From CAZWKX01 sp964633975 (GTDB lineage Bacteria; Actinomycetota; Acidimicrobiia; Spongiisociales; UBA11373), in contig CAZWKX010000004.1 in the NCBI GenBank assembly GCA_964633975.1, positions 16,346-80,345 on the forward strand: DNA of 64,000 bases. Direction: 5' to 3'. The notes below the pieces were generated by a model, which was not told the origin of the DNA, did not search any database, and saw only the letters and a list, made by a program, of their open reading frames with translations. The first letter of the stretch is position 1; each line of letters starts with the position of its first letter. Position numbers and translations under genes: made by a program. Shown here piece by piece: positions 34,480 through 45,822 of the stretch.

Positions 34480-34865
34480 ATCAGCAGGGGTCGGCGGCGG
34501 TGCTGCTCGTCGCCGTAGCCGGCTTCATCCTGCTGCTGACGGCAGCTCTTGGGGCCGTGGGCGCCTGTCTTCGAGCCAGGGCCGAGGCCGTGGCCGCTGC
34601 CGACGCCGCCGCTCTGGCAGCGGCTCCGGTCACCTTTGCTCCCTTTGGAGCCGAGACGGGCCCGACCGCCGAGGCGGCTCGCTTCGCCGCTCTCAACGGC
34701 GCCCGCCTGCTCGAGTGTGCCTGTCCCGTCGATACGTCTTGGGACCCGCGTACGGTCACCGTTCGTGTGGCTCTGGACGTCGAGCTGTGGCCGACGGGAT
34801 CGGTGACCGTGACCGCCGTCGGCCGCGCCGAGTTCGTTCCGGCGCTGATGCTCGTCGGTGGTTGA
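34476..34865 (+). CDS. TadE/TadG-like pilus accessory protein (Rv3654c type)
   Basis: This 129-residue protein has an N-terminal hydrophobic helix after QQGSAAVLLVAVAGFILLLT, an Ala-rich RAEAVAAADAAALAA segment and a beta-rich tail with two close Cys (LLECACPVD). The pattern matches the small 'helicase/secretion neighbourhood TadE-like' proteins at the end of actinobacterial Tad operons. A GTG start overlaps the previous stop. Confidence 0.75.
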   Translation: MNQQGSAAVLLVAVAGFILLLTAALGAVGACLRARAEAVAAADAAALAAAPVTFAPFGAETGPTAEAARFAALNGARLLECACPVDTSWDPRTVTVRVALDVELWPTGSVTVTAVGRAEFVPALMLVGG

Positions 34866-34931
34866 GTGGTCCCGGGTAGCCCAGGTGTCGAATCGCTAGC
34901 GTGCGACCGTGCGCGAGACGGGAGGAAACAC

Positions 34932-35243
34932 GTGAGCGACGCTCCGGAAGCTATCGCCCGAGAGAGGGCCAAGAAGAGGGTGGCCGACGTCCGCGACTTC
35001 TTCGGTCACCTGATCGCCTATCTGATCGCCAACGGGATCATGGTTTTTGTGGACCTTCGCGACACGGGAGACAGTCAGTTCCTCGGGCTCGACTGGGCCT
35101 ACTGGTCGATCATCCCATGGGGCATCGGGCTGTTGATCCACGCCCTCGTGGTCTTCGTCTTCGAGGGACGCCTGGAGCGCTATGAGGAGCGCAAGGCCAA
35201 GCAGTACCTGGCGGAGGAGCAGGAGAAGCGGCTGAGGGAATAG
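34932..35243 (+). CDS. 2TM-domain membrane protein
   Basis: The 103-residue protein has two helices of the 2TM domain: RVADVRDFFGHLIAYLIANG and IIPWGIGLLIHALVVFVFEG. They are followed by a charged tail (RLERYEERKAKQYLAEEQEK). Such 2TM domains often accompany kinases or regulators; here it stands alone after the Tad operon. The GTG at 34932 has a GGAGGAAACAC leader. Confidence 0.8.
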   Translation: MSDAPEAIARERAKKRVADVRDFFGHLIAYLIANGIMVFVDLRDTGDSQFLGLDWAYWSIIPWGIGLLIHALVVFVFEGRLERYEERKAKQYLAEEQEKRLRE

Positions 35244-35327
35244 GCATTTTGCCGTCGTCGCCGGCAGCGGGCCGAGTCGGCTTGCGCCCCGGCTCGAAGG
35301 CCAAGAGCCCCGAGCGGCTCCGGTGGG

Positions 35328-36008
35328 TCAGCCTCGGAACAACACCCAGGCTGCGGCAAAAGCGAAGCTGTTGGTGGCCACGTGGGCCAGAACCGCCGCC
35401 ACCAGGCTGTCGGCGTAGAGGCGGATCGAGGCAAAAAGTACACCCGCGACGACGGTTGCAGCCACGCCTGCCGCCACGGTGAGGGCCACATCGACATCGC
35501 CGATCTGGGAGTTGGTTTTGGCCAAGGTGGTCGCAGGAAGCAGGTGCCAGAGGCCGAACAGCACCGACGACCACAGCACAGCGGTGCGGGTCGGCCACAG
35601 TCGGCGGCCGAGGCCCAGCAGCACGCCGCGGAAGGCGAGTTCCTCGAACACAGCAGTCCCGAGTGGTATCCGGAGCAGCGTGTGGTACAGCAGAAGCCCA
35701 CCCCCGACTTCGGTGGCGCGCTGGTCCTCGAAGAAGCCCTTGGTTGCCGGGATGGCAGCTGCCGCCGCGACCCCGATGCCCACGACCGCCATGACCAGCA
35801 CGCCAACCAGCAGCCCCCGCCGCAGCCGCTCCCGCGCCAGGCCGAGGTCGGAGGCCATGGCTCCGCCGGCGCGGGCAACGAGCAGCACGATCGTGCCGCT
35901 CGCCAGGTTCACCGGCACGTAGGTCCAGGCCGGCAGCCATAGGTTGCCGCACACATTGACCACGATCAGTACGCAGAGAGCGGCGGCGTAGCCGGCTGCA
36001 GGGCTCAC
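35328..36008 (-). CDS. CPBP-family intramembrane metalloprotease
   Basis: This 226-residue multi-pass protein has the CPBP motifs FEELAFRGVLLG (EExxxR), FGLWHLL (Fxx(W/H)H) and LAHVATNSFAF (HxxxN). These proteins are Rce1-like proteases or, in bacteria, bacteriocin self-immunity and modification proteins; no bacteriocin genes are visible here. The start is a GTG at 36008. It is convergent with the 2TM gene. Confidence 0.88.
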   Translation of the reverse strand: MSPAAGYAAALCVLIVVNVCGNLWLPAWTYVPVNLASGTIVLLVARAGGAMASDLGLARERLRRGLLVGVLVMAVVGIGVAAAAAIPATKGFFEDQRATEVGGGLLLYHTLLRIPLGTAVFEELAFRGVLLGLGRRLWPTRTAVLWSSVLFGLWHLLPATTLAKTNSQIGDVDVALTVAAGVAATVVAGVLFASIRLYADSLVAAVLAHVATNSFAFAAAWVLFRG

Positions 36009-36146
36009 CGCGGCACGCTACCGCGCCGAGAACCGACGGCGGGCCGGCCCCAGTCCCGGCCGGTCGGCGAAAGCGGGGCCGCGAGCGGATTCCGCGACTA
36101 TGCAGGGGCACCGGGTACGCTCGCCCGATCGGATCGGCGGTAAACG

Positions 36147-37973
36147 ATGCGTCGAACGCCTGTGATCACAGCATTCCTCTTGATCCTCTCCGCGTGCAGC
36201 GGTGGCACAAGCTCGTCGGTTTCGACTGCCGCGACCACCGTCCCGACGACGACCTCGACAACGGTGCCGCAACCTCCCCCATGCCCGTCTCCGCTGGTGC
36301 CGCCGGCGGCCGCCGGCGAGGATCCGCTCGTCGAGCAGCTCGACGGAGATGACCTCGTAGCCGCCGCCATCACCGTCTCCCAGGCCACCTTCGTTTGCGC
36401 CACCGACGTCGTCGTCGTGTCGACTGCGGAGGTCGATCGGGTGGCTCTCGGCGCACGCCTCGCCGTGGCGCTCCAGGGTCCGCTCCTGTTGGACGACACG
36501 GGATCGTCGTCACAAGTCGACGCCGAGATAGAGAGGCTTGCTCCGCACCGTGTCATCCTCCTGGGCGAAGACGTCGAGGTGGCGGTCCCGGAGTGGACCG
36601 ACGTGACGGTTCTGGGAGGCGACACGTACGAGCTGGCCCGGCGCGTGAACCTGTACTCCGGTGTGACGCGAGTGCTGCGGCTGCCCGCCGAACCGGGGCC
36701 GGGAACCGTGGAGCAGACGATCGCCGCCATCGACGAAGGGGTAGGTCTGATACCGGAGCCGCAGGCTGTACCCGCTGACACGGCGGAAGAGCCCACCGAG
36801 ACGACCGAGGACGGCGGCGAAACGACGGATCAGGCCACGACGATAGATCAGACGACAACGACGGATCAGACCACTACGACGGTCGACTCGGCCGGCACGA
36901 CAACGGAGGGGGCCGAGCTCTCGGCGGCAGTCATCGCCGGCACCGGCGAAACCGGGACGGCGTGGCTCGTCGAATCCTCAGAGATCGAGATTGCCCTCGT
37001 CGCCACCGCGGCGGCGACGGTGTCGGGAGGTCTGCTGGCACTCGTCGACGGTGGCGAGCTGCGGCGTTTCCCTGAGGTCGGGCGCGCCCTCCAGGCAGGT
37101 CCCGGCGGCGCCAAGGCCGTGTATCTGATCGGCGACGTCACCGAGGACGCCTCCTGGCAGCTCCCGATTCTTCTCGAAGGCACCGAGCTTCCCGGTGGTG
37201 GATATCTCCTGTTTCCTGGAAGGCGTCTGGTCGCCTTCTACGGCAATCCGACCACAGCTGTGCTGGGGGTCCTGGGTGAGCAGGGCCCGGAAGCCACGGT
37301 GGAGCGGCTCCGGCCCATCGCCGAGGAGTATGAAGCAGACGGTCTCGAAGTGACGCTCGCCTTCGAGATGATCGCCACCATCGCCGACTCGCGCGCCGGT
37401 ACAGACGGCAACTACTCGAACGAGATGTCGGTTGACGTGCTGCGCCCCTGGGTCGACGCGGCGCGAGAGCAGGGCGTCTACGTGATCATCGATCTCCAGC
37501 CCGGGCGGACCGATTTCCTCACCCAGGCCCAGCTCTACGAGGAGCTGCTCTTGGAGCCCAATGTGGGCCTTGCCGTCGACCCGGAGTGGAGGTTGGGACC
37601 CAACCAGTTTCATCTCCAACAGATCGGTGGTGTCGATGCGACCGAGGTGAACGAGGTCGTGGAGTGGCTGTCGCAGATAGTGCGGGACAACCACCTTCCG
37701 CAGAAGCTGCTGCTGCTGCACCAGTTCCAGTTCTCCATGCTTCCGGGGCGCGAGTCGATCGAGACTCCCCCGGAGCTGGCGGTGGTCATCCAGATGGACG
37801 GCCAAGGAACCCTGGCCGCCAAATACGAGACCTGGGAAGCGCTGACCGCAGATACCGAAGATGCAGGATGGCTCTGGGGCTGGAAGAACTTCTACGACGA
37901 GGACTCCCCGATGGCCACTCCCGAGGAGGTGCTCGCCCTGGAGCCGCTGGCGGTGTACGTCAGCTTCCAGTGA
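36147..37973 (+). CDS. Large secreted lipoprotein, cell-wall-binding-like, unknown function
   Basis: The 608-residue lipoprotein (MRRTPVITAFLLILSACSGG) has a Thr-rich linker, then a domain with VVVVSTAEVDRVALGARLAV, APHRVILLGEDVEVAVPEW and TVLGGDTYELA. That pattern resembles cell wall binding repeat 2 (CWB2). A second Thr-rich linker is followed by a large C-terminal domain (YVIIDLQPGRTDFLTQAQLY; LLLLHQFQFSMLPGRES; TEDAGWLWGWKNFYDE) that could be a TIM-barrel hydrolase-like fold. I recognise no named family for the C-terminal part. Confidence 0.65.
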   Translation: MRRTPVITAFLLILSACSGGTSSSVSTAATTVPTTTSTTVPQPPPCPSPLVPPAAAGEDPLVEQLDGDDLVAAAITVSQATFVCATDVVVVSTAEVDRVALGARLAVALQGPLLLDDTGSSSQVDAEIERLAPHRVILLGEDVEVAVPEWTDVTVLGGDTYELARRVNLYSGVTRVLRLPAEPGPGTVEQTIAAIDEGVGLIPEPQAVPADTAEEPTETTEDGGETTDQATTIDQTTTTDQTTTTVDSAGTTTEGAELSAAVIAGTGETGTAWLVESSEIEIALVATAAATVSGGLLALVDGGELRRFPEVGRALQAGPGGAKAVYLIGDVTEDASWQLPILLEGTELPGGGYLLFPGRRLVAFYGNPTTAVLGVLGEQGPEATVERLRPIAEEYEADGLEVTLAFEMIATIADSRAGTDGNYSNEMSVDVLRPWVDAAREQGVYVIIDLQPGRTDFLTQAQLYEELLLEPNVGLAVDPEWRLGPNQFHLQQIGGVDATEVNEVVEWLSQIVRDNHLPQKLLLLHQFQFSMLPGRESIETPPELAVVIQMDGQGTLAAKYETWEALTADTEDAGWLWGWKNFYDEDSPMATPEEVLALEPLAVYVSFQ

Positions 37974-38062
37974 CGAGTTTTCCTCAATGTGGGGGCTCGA
38001 TCGTTCGATCTTGAGTCATGCGGAGTGGGCCGCCCTGACGCTCGCAACGGAAGAGAGGGCCC

Positions 38063-39253
38063 ATGACCGACGAACCCTTCGGCAGCAAAGAAGTTTCGGG
38101 CAGCGAGGAGATGCTGCGGCGTGCGCGAGAGCGGGCCGCAGGCGGCTCCGGAGGTTCCGGCGCCGGGCCGGGTGGAGGCGGCGCCGGTGGTCCCCGTTTC
38201 GAACCTTGCCCCAGCTGCGCCAGGCTCATAGCCGCCTGGGCCGACCCTTGCCCCTACTGCCGTGAGCGAACCGGTTTCCAGCAGTGGTCGAACGGGCCCG
38301 CCTATCCGGGTCGTGCTCCCGAGTCGCCACCGGTGGTTCGCCGCTGCGTCCAATGCGGCCAGCGTGTCTACTCCGGCCTCGAAACCTGCCCGCACTGCGG
38401 CGCGGCGCAAGAGGCATCGTCGCCTTGGTCTGGTGGCGGCGAGCGCCGGCTGCCTTCTCCCGGGCCGTGCCGGAATGGCGGCGCCCCACTCTGGATCGGG
38501 GTGGTGGTCGTTGTGGCCGGGTTGGTGGCCGCGGGAATCTGGGGATGGCGAAGCTTGTCCGATGACGACTATTCGTTCGAAGGGGTGGACGACCCGCACA
38601 CAGAGGCCTTCTTGAGTGGTGTCCGGGAGGGTATGGAGGAGTCTGGAATCGACGGCGACTCGGTCGACTGTATGTTCGACTACCTGGAGGCAGGCGGATA
38701 CTTCGATGTTGTCGTCGACATGGACCTCACGGACCCGGCGGCGATTGCCGCCGTGAATGCCTTCAACGCCGATTCCGCTGCCGTCGCCGACCTGCCCGAG
38801 GAGCTGCAGACCTTCATGGAGGGCCTGTCCCTGAGCATGACCGAGTGCCTGTCTGTCGAGGAGATGCAGCTGGCGGCGTCGGACGGGCCCCAGTCCTACG
38901 GGGACGACCCTGGCGGGCTGGACCTGCTGTGGTCCCGCTGCCAGGCGGCGGACATGGCGGCTTGCGACATGCTGTTCTGGAACTCGTCGTTTGGGTCCGA
39001 GTACGAGGAGTACGGTGCCACCTGCGGCGGCCTCGACCCGACTGCCTCCGAGTACTGCATTTACCTGAACGGCGGCCAGCCCAACCTCTCCGCGCTGCGC
39101 AGCGAGTGCGCGACGGGTGGGTTCGCCGCCTGCGATCTTCTCTACTCGGTGAGCGCGGTGGGATCCGAGTACGAGGACTTCGCCCTCACCTGCGGCGGCC
39201 GCAACGAGGCCGACTACATGGGGTGCGTCTTCAGATACGGCCTTTTTGAGTAG
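38063..39253 (+). CDS. Double zinc-ribbon, single-pass membrane protein with Cys-rich extracellular repeats
   Basis: The 396-residue protein has two cytoplasmic zinc ribbons (EPCPSCARLIAAWADPCPYC and RRCVQCGQRVYSGLETCPHC), one transmembrane helix (LWIGVVVVVAGLVAAGIWGW) and an extracellular domain with two repeats. Each repeat reads CDMLFWNSSFGSEYEEYGAT or CDLLYSVSAVGSEYEDFALT, followed by CGG. Such 'CDxLYxxSxxGSxYExFxxTCGG' repeats occur in other actinobacterial surface proteins. This suggests a sensor linking the outside to a cytoplasmic partner, with no catalytic domain. Confidence 0.7.
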   Translation: MTDEPFGSKEVSGSEEMLRRARERAAGGSGGSGAGPGGGGAGGPRFEPCPSCARLIAAWADPCPYCRERTGFQQWSNGPAYPGRAPESPPVVRRCVQCGQRVYSGLETCPHCGAAQEASSPWSGGGERRLPSPGPCRNGGAPLWIGVVVVVAGLVAAGIWGWRSLSDDDYSFEGVDDPHTEAFLSGVREGMEESGIDGDSVDCMFDYLEAGGYFDVVVDMDLTDPAAIAAVNAFNADSAAVADLPEELQTFMEGLSLSMTECLSVEEMQLAASDGPQSYGDDPGGLDLLWSRCQAADMAACDMLFWNSSFGSEYEEYGATCGGLDPTASEYCIYLNGGQPNLSALRSECATGGFAACDLLYSVSAVGSEYEDFALTCGGRNEADYMGCVFRYGLFE

Positions 39254-39257
39254 ACGA

Positions 39258-39270
39258 CCGGCAGCGCCGG
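39258..39270. terminator. Short hairpin between convergent genes
   Basis: CCGGC-AGC-GCCGG, 4 bp after the zinc-ribbon gene stop. The stem is short and lacks a T-run, so it is only a weak terminator candidate. Confidence 0.25.
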
Positions 39271-39296
39271 AGTGTGTCGCCCCGGCTGTTTCGTGC

Positions 39297-41339
39297 CTAG
39301 GTGGTTTGGAGTCGTAGTGGTAGGGAGCGCAGCCTTTGGCCGGTGGCGTTGAACACAGCGTTGGCTACGGCGGGGGCGATGGGGGGCACGCCGGCTTCCC
39401 CGATGCCGCTGGGTGGGCGGGTGCTGGGCACGATGTGGACTTCGATCCGGGGCATCTCGTCGAAGCGCAGGAGCCGGTAGTCGTGGAAGTTGCTTTGCAC
39501 GACGGCGTCTGCGTCGATGGTTATGCCGTCCTTGAGGGCGGCGCTGAGCCCGAACACGATGCCACCTTCAATCTGAGCCCGGACTCCATCCGGGTTCACT
39601 ACGGTGCTGCAGTCGACGGCGCAGACCACCCGATGCACCCGTATCTCGCCGTCGGCTACCGATACCTCGGCGACCTGAGCAACCGGTGTCACGCCGAAGA
39701 GGGCGTTGAAGGCGATTCCCCGTCCCCATCCTTGGGGCAGCGAGGATCCCCAGCCGGCCTGCTCGGCGACTAGCTCGAGGCAGGGTCGGGCCGCCGAGGG
39801 CAGGATCTCGAGGCGCAGCTCGTAGGGGTCCCTTCCGGCGGCGTGGGCAAGCTCATCGATGAAAGACTCCCGTGCCCATGTATCACTGTGGTCGCCCACC
39901 GAGCGCCAAGAGCCGTTCGGGACCACGGACGACGCCGAGGCCCGGGCCGGCCGCGGCCTGGTCGGGGCCTCCGGATTTCCGCTCGCCATATAGTGCCTCA
40001 TTGGGTGGTAGCGGTCGCCGCGTATGTCGTCCTCACGGGTCCAGAAGGTTTTGACCGGTGCGCCGATGGCGACGGAGATTTCAACTGCTTCCACGACGAA
40101 GTGGGTCTCCGCACCTAATCCGAAGCGTCCTCCCATGGGGGGAACGTTGACGATGGTCGCCTCCCACGGTGTGCCGGCGATTGAGTGGGCCGCAGCCTGG
40201 GCCTGCTGAGGGAATTGGGTGCCTGTCCATATCTCGCACGATCCGCTCTCGACCCGAGCCACGCAGCCAAGCGTCTCCATACAAGCGTGGGCGTAGTAGG
40301 GGTGTTCGTAGTGGGCGGTGAGTGGTTGTGGTGAGGTGGGCAGCTGGTCGATGAGGTTTTGGTGGATGGTTTCGCTGGTGACTTCGCCGTTGGGCCCCGG
40401 GTGCCAGGTGACGTTGAGGGCGTCGCGGCCTTGGAGGGCGGCCCAGGTGTTGTCGGCCACCACGGCGATTCCGGACCTGATCTCAACGACGTCGGTGACT
40501 CCGGGCACGGCGAGGGCGGCGGTCTCGTCGTACCCCGTGTGCCGTCCTCCGAACACAGGAGAACGTGCGACGACGGCATAGCGAATGCCAGGCAGAATCG
40601 TGTCGCTGGCGTATTTGGCTTGTCCGGTGACCATGTCGGGGCCGTCGACTATGGGTGTGGGGGTGCCGATGATGCGGAAGTCGTCGGGGTTCTTGAGGTC
40701 GGCGGAGGTGATTGAGGGGATCGGCTGTTGGGCGGCGGTTTCGGCGAGTTCGCCGTAGGAGAGGCGTTGTTCACCGTCGGGGTGGATGACCCATCCGGCA
40801 TCGGTGCTGCAGTCTGCGGGTTGGACGGCCCAGATGGCGGCGGCGGCGGCGATGAGTATCTTGCGTCCGGTGGCTCCGGCTCGGCGCAGGATGTCGTAGT
40901 GGTCGGAAACGCTGCGGCTGCCTCCCGTCTGTTGGCTTCCGTAGGCGGGGTCGGCGGGGGCTTGGGTGAGGCGGACTCGGGACCAGTCGGCGTCGAGTTC
41001 CTCGGCGATGATCATGGCGAGGGCGGTGCGTACTCCCTGACCCATCTCGGAGCGGAAGGCGGTCACCGTTACCGTGCCGTTGTTATCGACAGCCACATAG
41101 ATATTCGGCTCGAGCACCGCGGTCGGCTCGGGAAGAGTGGTCGTGGTGGCGGCAACCGTGGTCGTCGGCCCGGCCTCGCTGGTGGTGGTTGCTCCCGTCG
41201 TGGATGTGGGTTGGGCGGCCGAGGTGGACGGAGCCTGTTGTGTTGTGGAGCAGCCGGGGAGCCAGATGCTGAGGAGTAAGCCGCCTCCGGCGAGTGTGGA
41301 GACTTTGATGAATTCGCGGCGGGTGAGTTCGGTGGTCAT
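39297..41339 (-). CDS. Tat-exported molybdopterin oxidoreductase large subunit (IorB-like), internally shortened
   Basis: The 680-residue protein has a twin-arginine signal (TRREFIKVSTLAGGGLLLSI, then WLPGC, a possible lipobox) and a Thr-rich linker. The molybdenum hydroxylase body shows SEMGQGVRTALAMIIAEELD, GTQFPQQAQAAAHSIAG, PMGGRFGLG, GSWRSVGDHSDTWARESFID and the late GEAGVPPIAPAVANAVFNAT. It matches isoquinoline 1-oxidoreductase beta subunits. Between WTREDDIRGDRYHPMRHY and GSWRSVG only about 25 residues remain, where relatives have about 100; the short stretch is Pro/Arg-rich. Its start overlaps the end of the small-subunit gene. Confidence 0.85.
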   Translation of the reverse strand: MTTELTRREFIKVSTLAGGGLLLSIWLPGCSTTQQAPSTSAAQPTSTTGATTTSEAGPTTTVAATTTTLPEPTAVLEPNIYVAVDNNGTVTVTAFRSEMGQGVRTALAMIIAEELDADWSRVRLTQAPADPAYGSQQTGGSRSVSDHYDILRRAGATGRKILIAAAAAIWAVQPADCSTDAGWVIHPDGEQRLSYGELAETAAQQPIPSITSADLKNPDDFRIIGTPTPIVDGPDMVTGQAKYASDTILPGIRYAVVARSPVFGGRHTGYDETAALAVPGVTDVVEIRSGIAVVADNTWAALQGRDALNVTWHPGPNGEVTSETIHQNLIDQLPTSPQPLTAHYEHPYYAHACMETLGCVARVESGSCEIWTGTQFPQQAQAAAHSIAGTPWEATIVNVPPMGGRFGLGAETHFVVEAVEISVAIGAPVKTFWTREDDIRGDRYHPMRHYMASGNPEAPTRPRPARASASSVVPNGSWRSVGDHSDTWARESFIDELAHAAGRDPYELRLEILPSAARPCLELVAEQAGWGSSLPQGWGRGIAFNALFGVTPVAQVAEVSVADGEIRVHRVVCAVDCSTVVNPDGVRAQIEGGIVFGLSAALKDGITIDADAVVQSNFHDYRLLRFDEMPRIEVHIVPSTRPPSGIGEAGVPPIAPAVANAVFNATGQRLRSLPLRLQTT

Positions 41340-41788
41340 GTGTTGATGGCTCTGGTGATGGCGGCGCGGATGCGCTGGTAGGTGCCGCAGCGGCATAGGA
41401 CTGTGGACATGGTGTTGTCGATTTGGGTGTCGGAGGGTTGGGGGTGGGCGTTGAGCAGTGCTGCTGCGGTCATGATCTGTCCGGGTTGGCAGTAGCCGCA
41501 CTGGGGGACGTTCTCCTCCAACCAGGCCCGTTGCAGCGGGTGGTCGCCGCCGGGGGAGAGGCCTTCGATGGTGGTGACGGAACCCGAGACCGCCGAGACG
41601 GTGGTGATGCAGGAGCGCACTGCGGCGCCGTCGATGTGCACGGTGCAGGCGCCGCACAATCCGATGCCGCAGCCGTACTTGGTGCCGGTCAGTCCCAGCA
41701 GGTCGCGCAGCACCCACAAAAGAGGCATCTCCGCAGGAGCGTCAACGGTGTGCTCCTCGCCATTCACCCTCAGCCCAAACCGAACCAT
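41336..41788 (-). CDS. [2Fe-2S] small subunit of the molybdenum oxidoreductase (IorA-like)
   Basis: This 150-residue protein has two iron-sulfur domains: the plant-ferredoxin-like cluster GCGIGLCGACTVHIDG and the C-terminal four-helix cluster QCGYCQPGQIMTAAALL with CRCGTYQRIRAA. It passes electrons from the molybdenum subunit. ATG 41788 has a strong GGGGAGGAGGG leader. Translation is coupled to the large subunit through ATGA. No FAD subunit is present, as in IorAB. Confidence 0.92.
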   Translation of the reverse strand: MVRFGLRVNGEEHTVDAPAEMPLLWVLRDLLGLTGTKYGCGIGLCGACTVHIDGAAVRSCITTVSAVSGSVTTIEGLSPGGDHPLQRAWLEENVPQCGYCQPGQIMTAAALLNAHPQPSDTQIDNTMSTVLCRCGTYQRIRAAITRAINT

Positions 41789-41916
41789 CCCTCCTCCCCT
41801 CAGCACGCGCATCCTGCCAGGAGCGCGGCTCCCACGACAAGTCGGGCCACCCGGCACGCCGCGCCCGCAGCCTGCCAGGCTGGGAAACGTTCCGACGAGT
41901 GGTGCCCCGCCGTACG

Positions 41917-44541
<2,625 letters not shown>

Positions 44542-45822
44542 GTACGCCGTCGGCGAGGTCGGCGAAGATATCGTCCGCCAGCGGATCGAGGAAGACCACC
44601 GAGGCGCCTCCGGAGGTTCCGATCGAGCCCGGGAGGACCACACTCCTCACGGTGTCGGCGTCGAGTTCGAACGTTCCGGCGGCCAGCGTGAGCAGGTCCT
44701 CGGCGGAGAGGTTGCTCCAGGTGTACGAGGTAAGCATCTGTAGCAGAGAGGGCAGGTCGAGGATGTCACGGGTCTGTGCCCCGTTGAGGGCGCCGATGAT
44801 GACGAGGCCCTGGTGGTAAGAGCGGGTGAAGTCGAGGCCGGAGAGCGTCCGGTTGCGTGAGAAGGCGAGTGCGTTGGCGCCCCAGAGCCGCTGAAGACCA
44901 GCACTGAGATACGCCCCCGACTTGGGCTCGGCCATGGAGAATGGGACGTCAACTTCGACGCCGCCGAACTCGTTCACGAGTTGCTCGAAGCCGAGGAACC
45001 CGGTGATCACGTAGCCTTCCAGCTCCAGCCCCGACAGCTCGCGCACAACATCGAGCATGGCGTCGGTCCCGGCCAGGGCGTTGACGTGGGTCAGTTTGTC
45101 GGTGCCGCCGTAGGGCACTTCGACGACGCTGTCGCGGGGGATGCCCACCACGGCACCGGTCCTCTCGGCAATCACCGAGGTGAGGATGTGCACGCTGTCG
45201 GCGCGGAAGACCGGCTGGGCCTGGCCGGGCCTGGCATCCGTTCCTATGACCAGCACCATGCGCACCGGCTCGCCGTACCAGGCCTCCTTGCCGAAGCGCT
45301 CGAGCTTGGCGCCGACGATGCGCCATCCTTCGCCTTCGTCGACGGCGAGCACCACGTCGCTGCCTGCAAGCGCCACACCGACGGTTGCGGTCGAGACGTT
45401 GACCTCGTCGAAGTGCTCGTCGAGCACCGCCTCGGCTATCTCGATCGTGGCTTGGGCGGTCTCGCCGCGCACGAACATGTTCTCCGTGGGGCTGATGTCG
45501 GCGACGTAGTCGGCGACGCCATCGCTCATTGGGGGCGGCTCGACTCCGTTGCGGTCGCCGATCCAGGCGTAGAAGTCGGCCACCGCCGTCTGCAGGTCGC
45601 CGCCGGTGTCAAAGCGCACCGTGATCTCGAAGGAGGGCCACGTCGTGGTCGTGGAGGCGGTGGTGGTCGGAACGGTTGGCGTCCCCTCCGACGTCGTCGT
45701 GGTTGCAGTGTTGGATGCGTCCGATCCGCCGAAGAGGAAGAGGCCGCCCCCGACGAGTCCGGCAACCACGACGAAGGCGCCTGCTGCGATGGCGACGGAA
45801 CGCCTGGACACGGCCGCGGACT

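Noticed and set aside
41340..41717. N-terminal extension of the molybdenum large subunit
   Set aside because: This open stretch lies over the small-subunit gene in another frame; the Tat signal places the true start at 41339.
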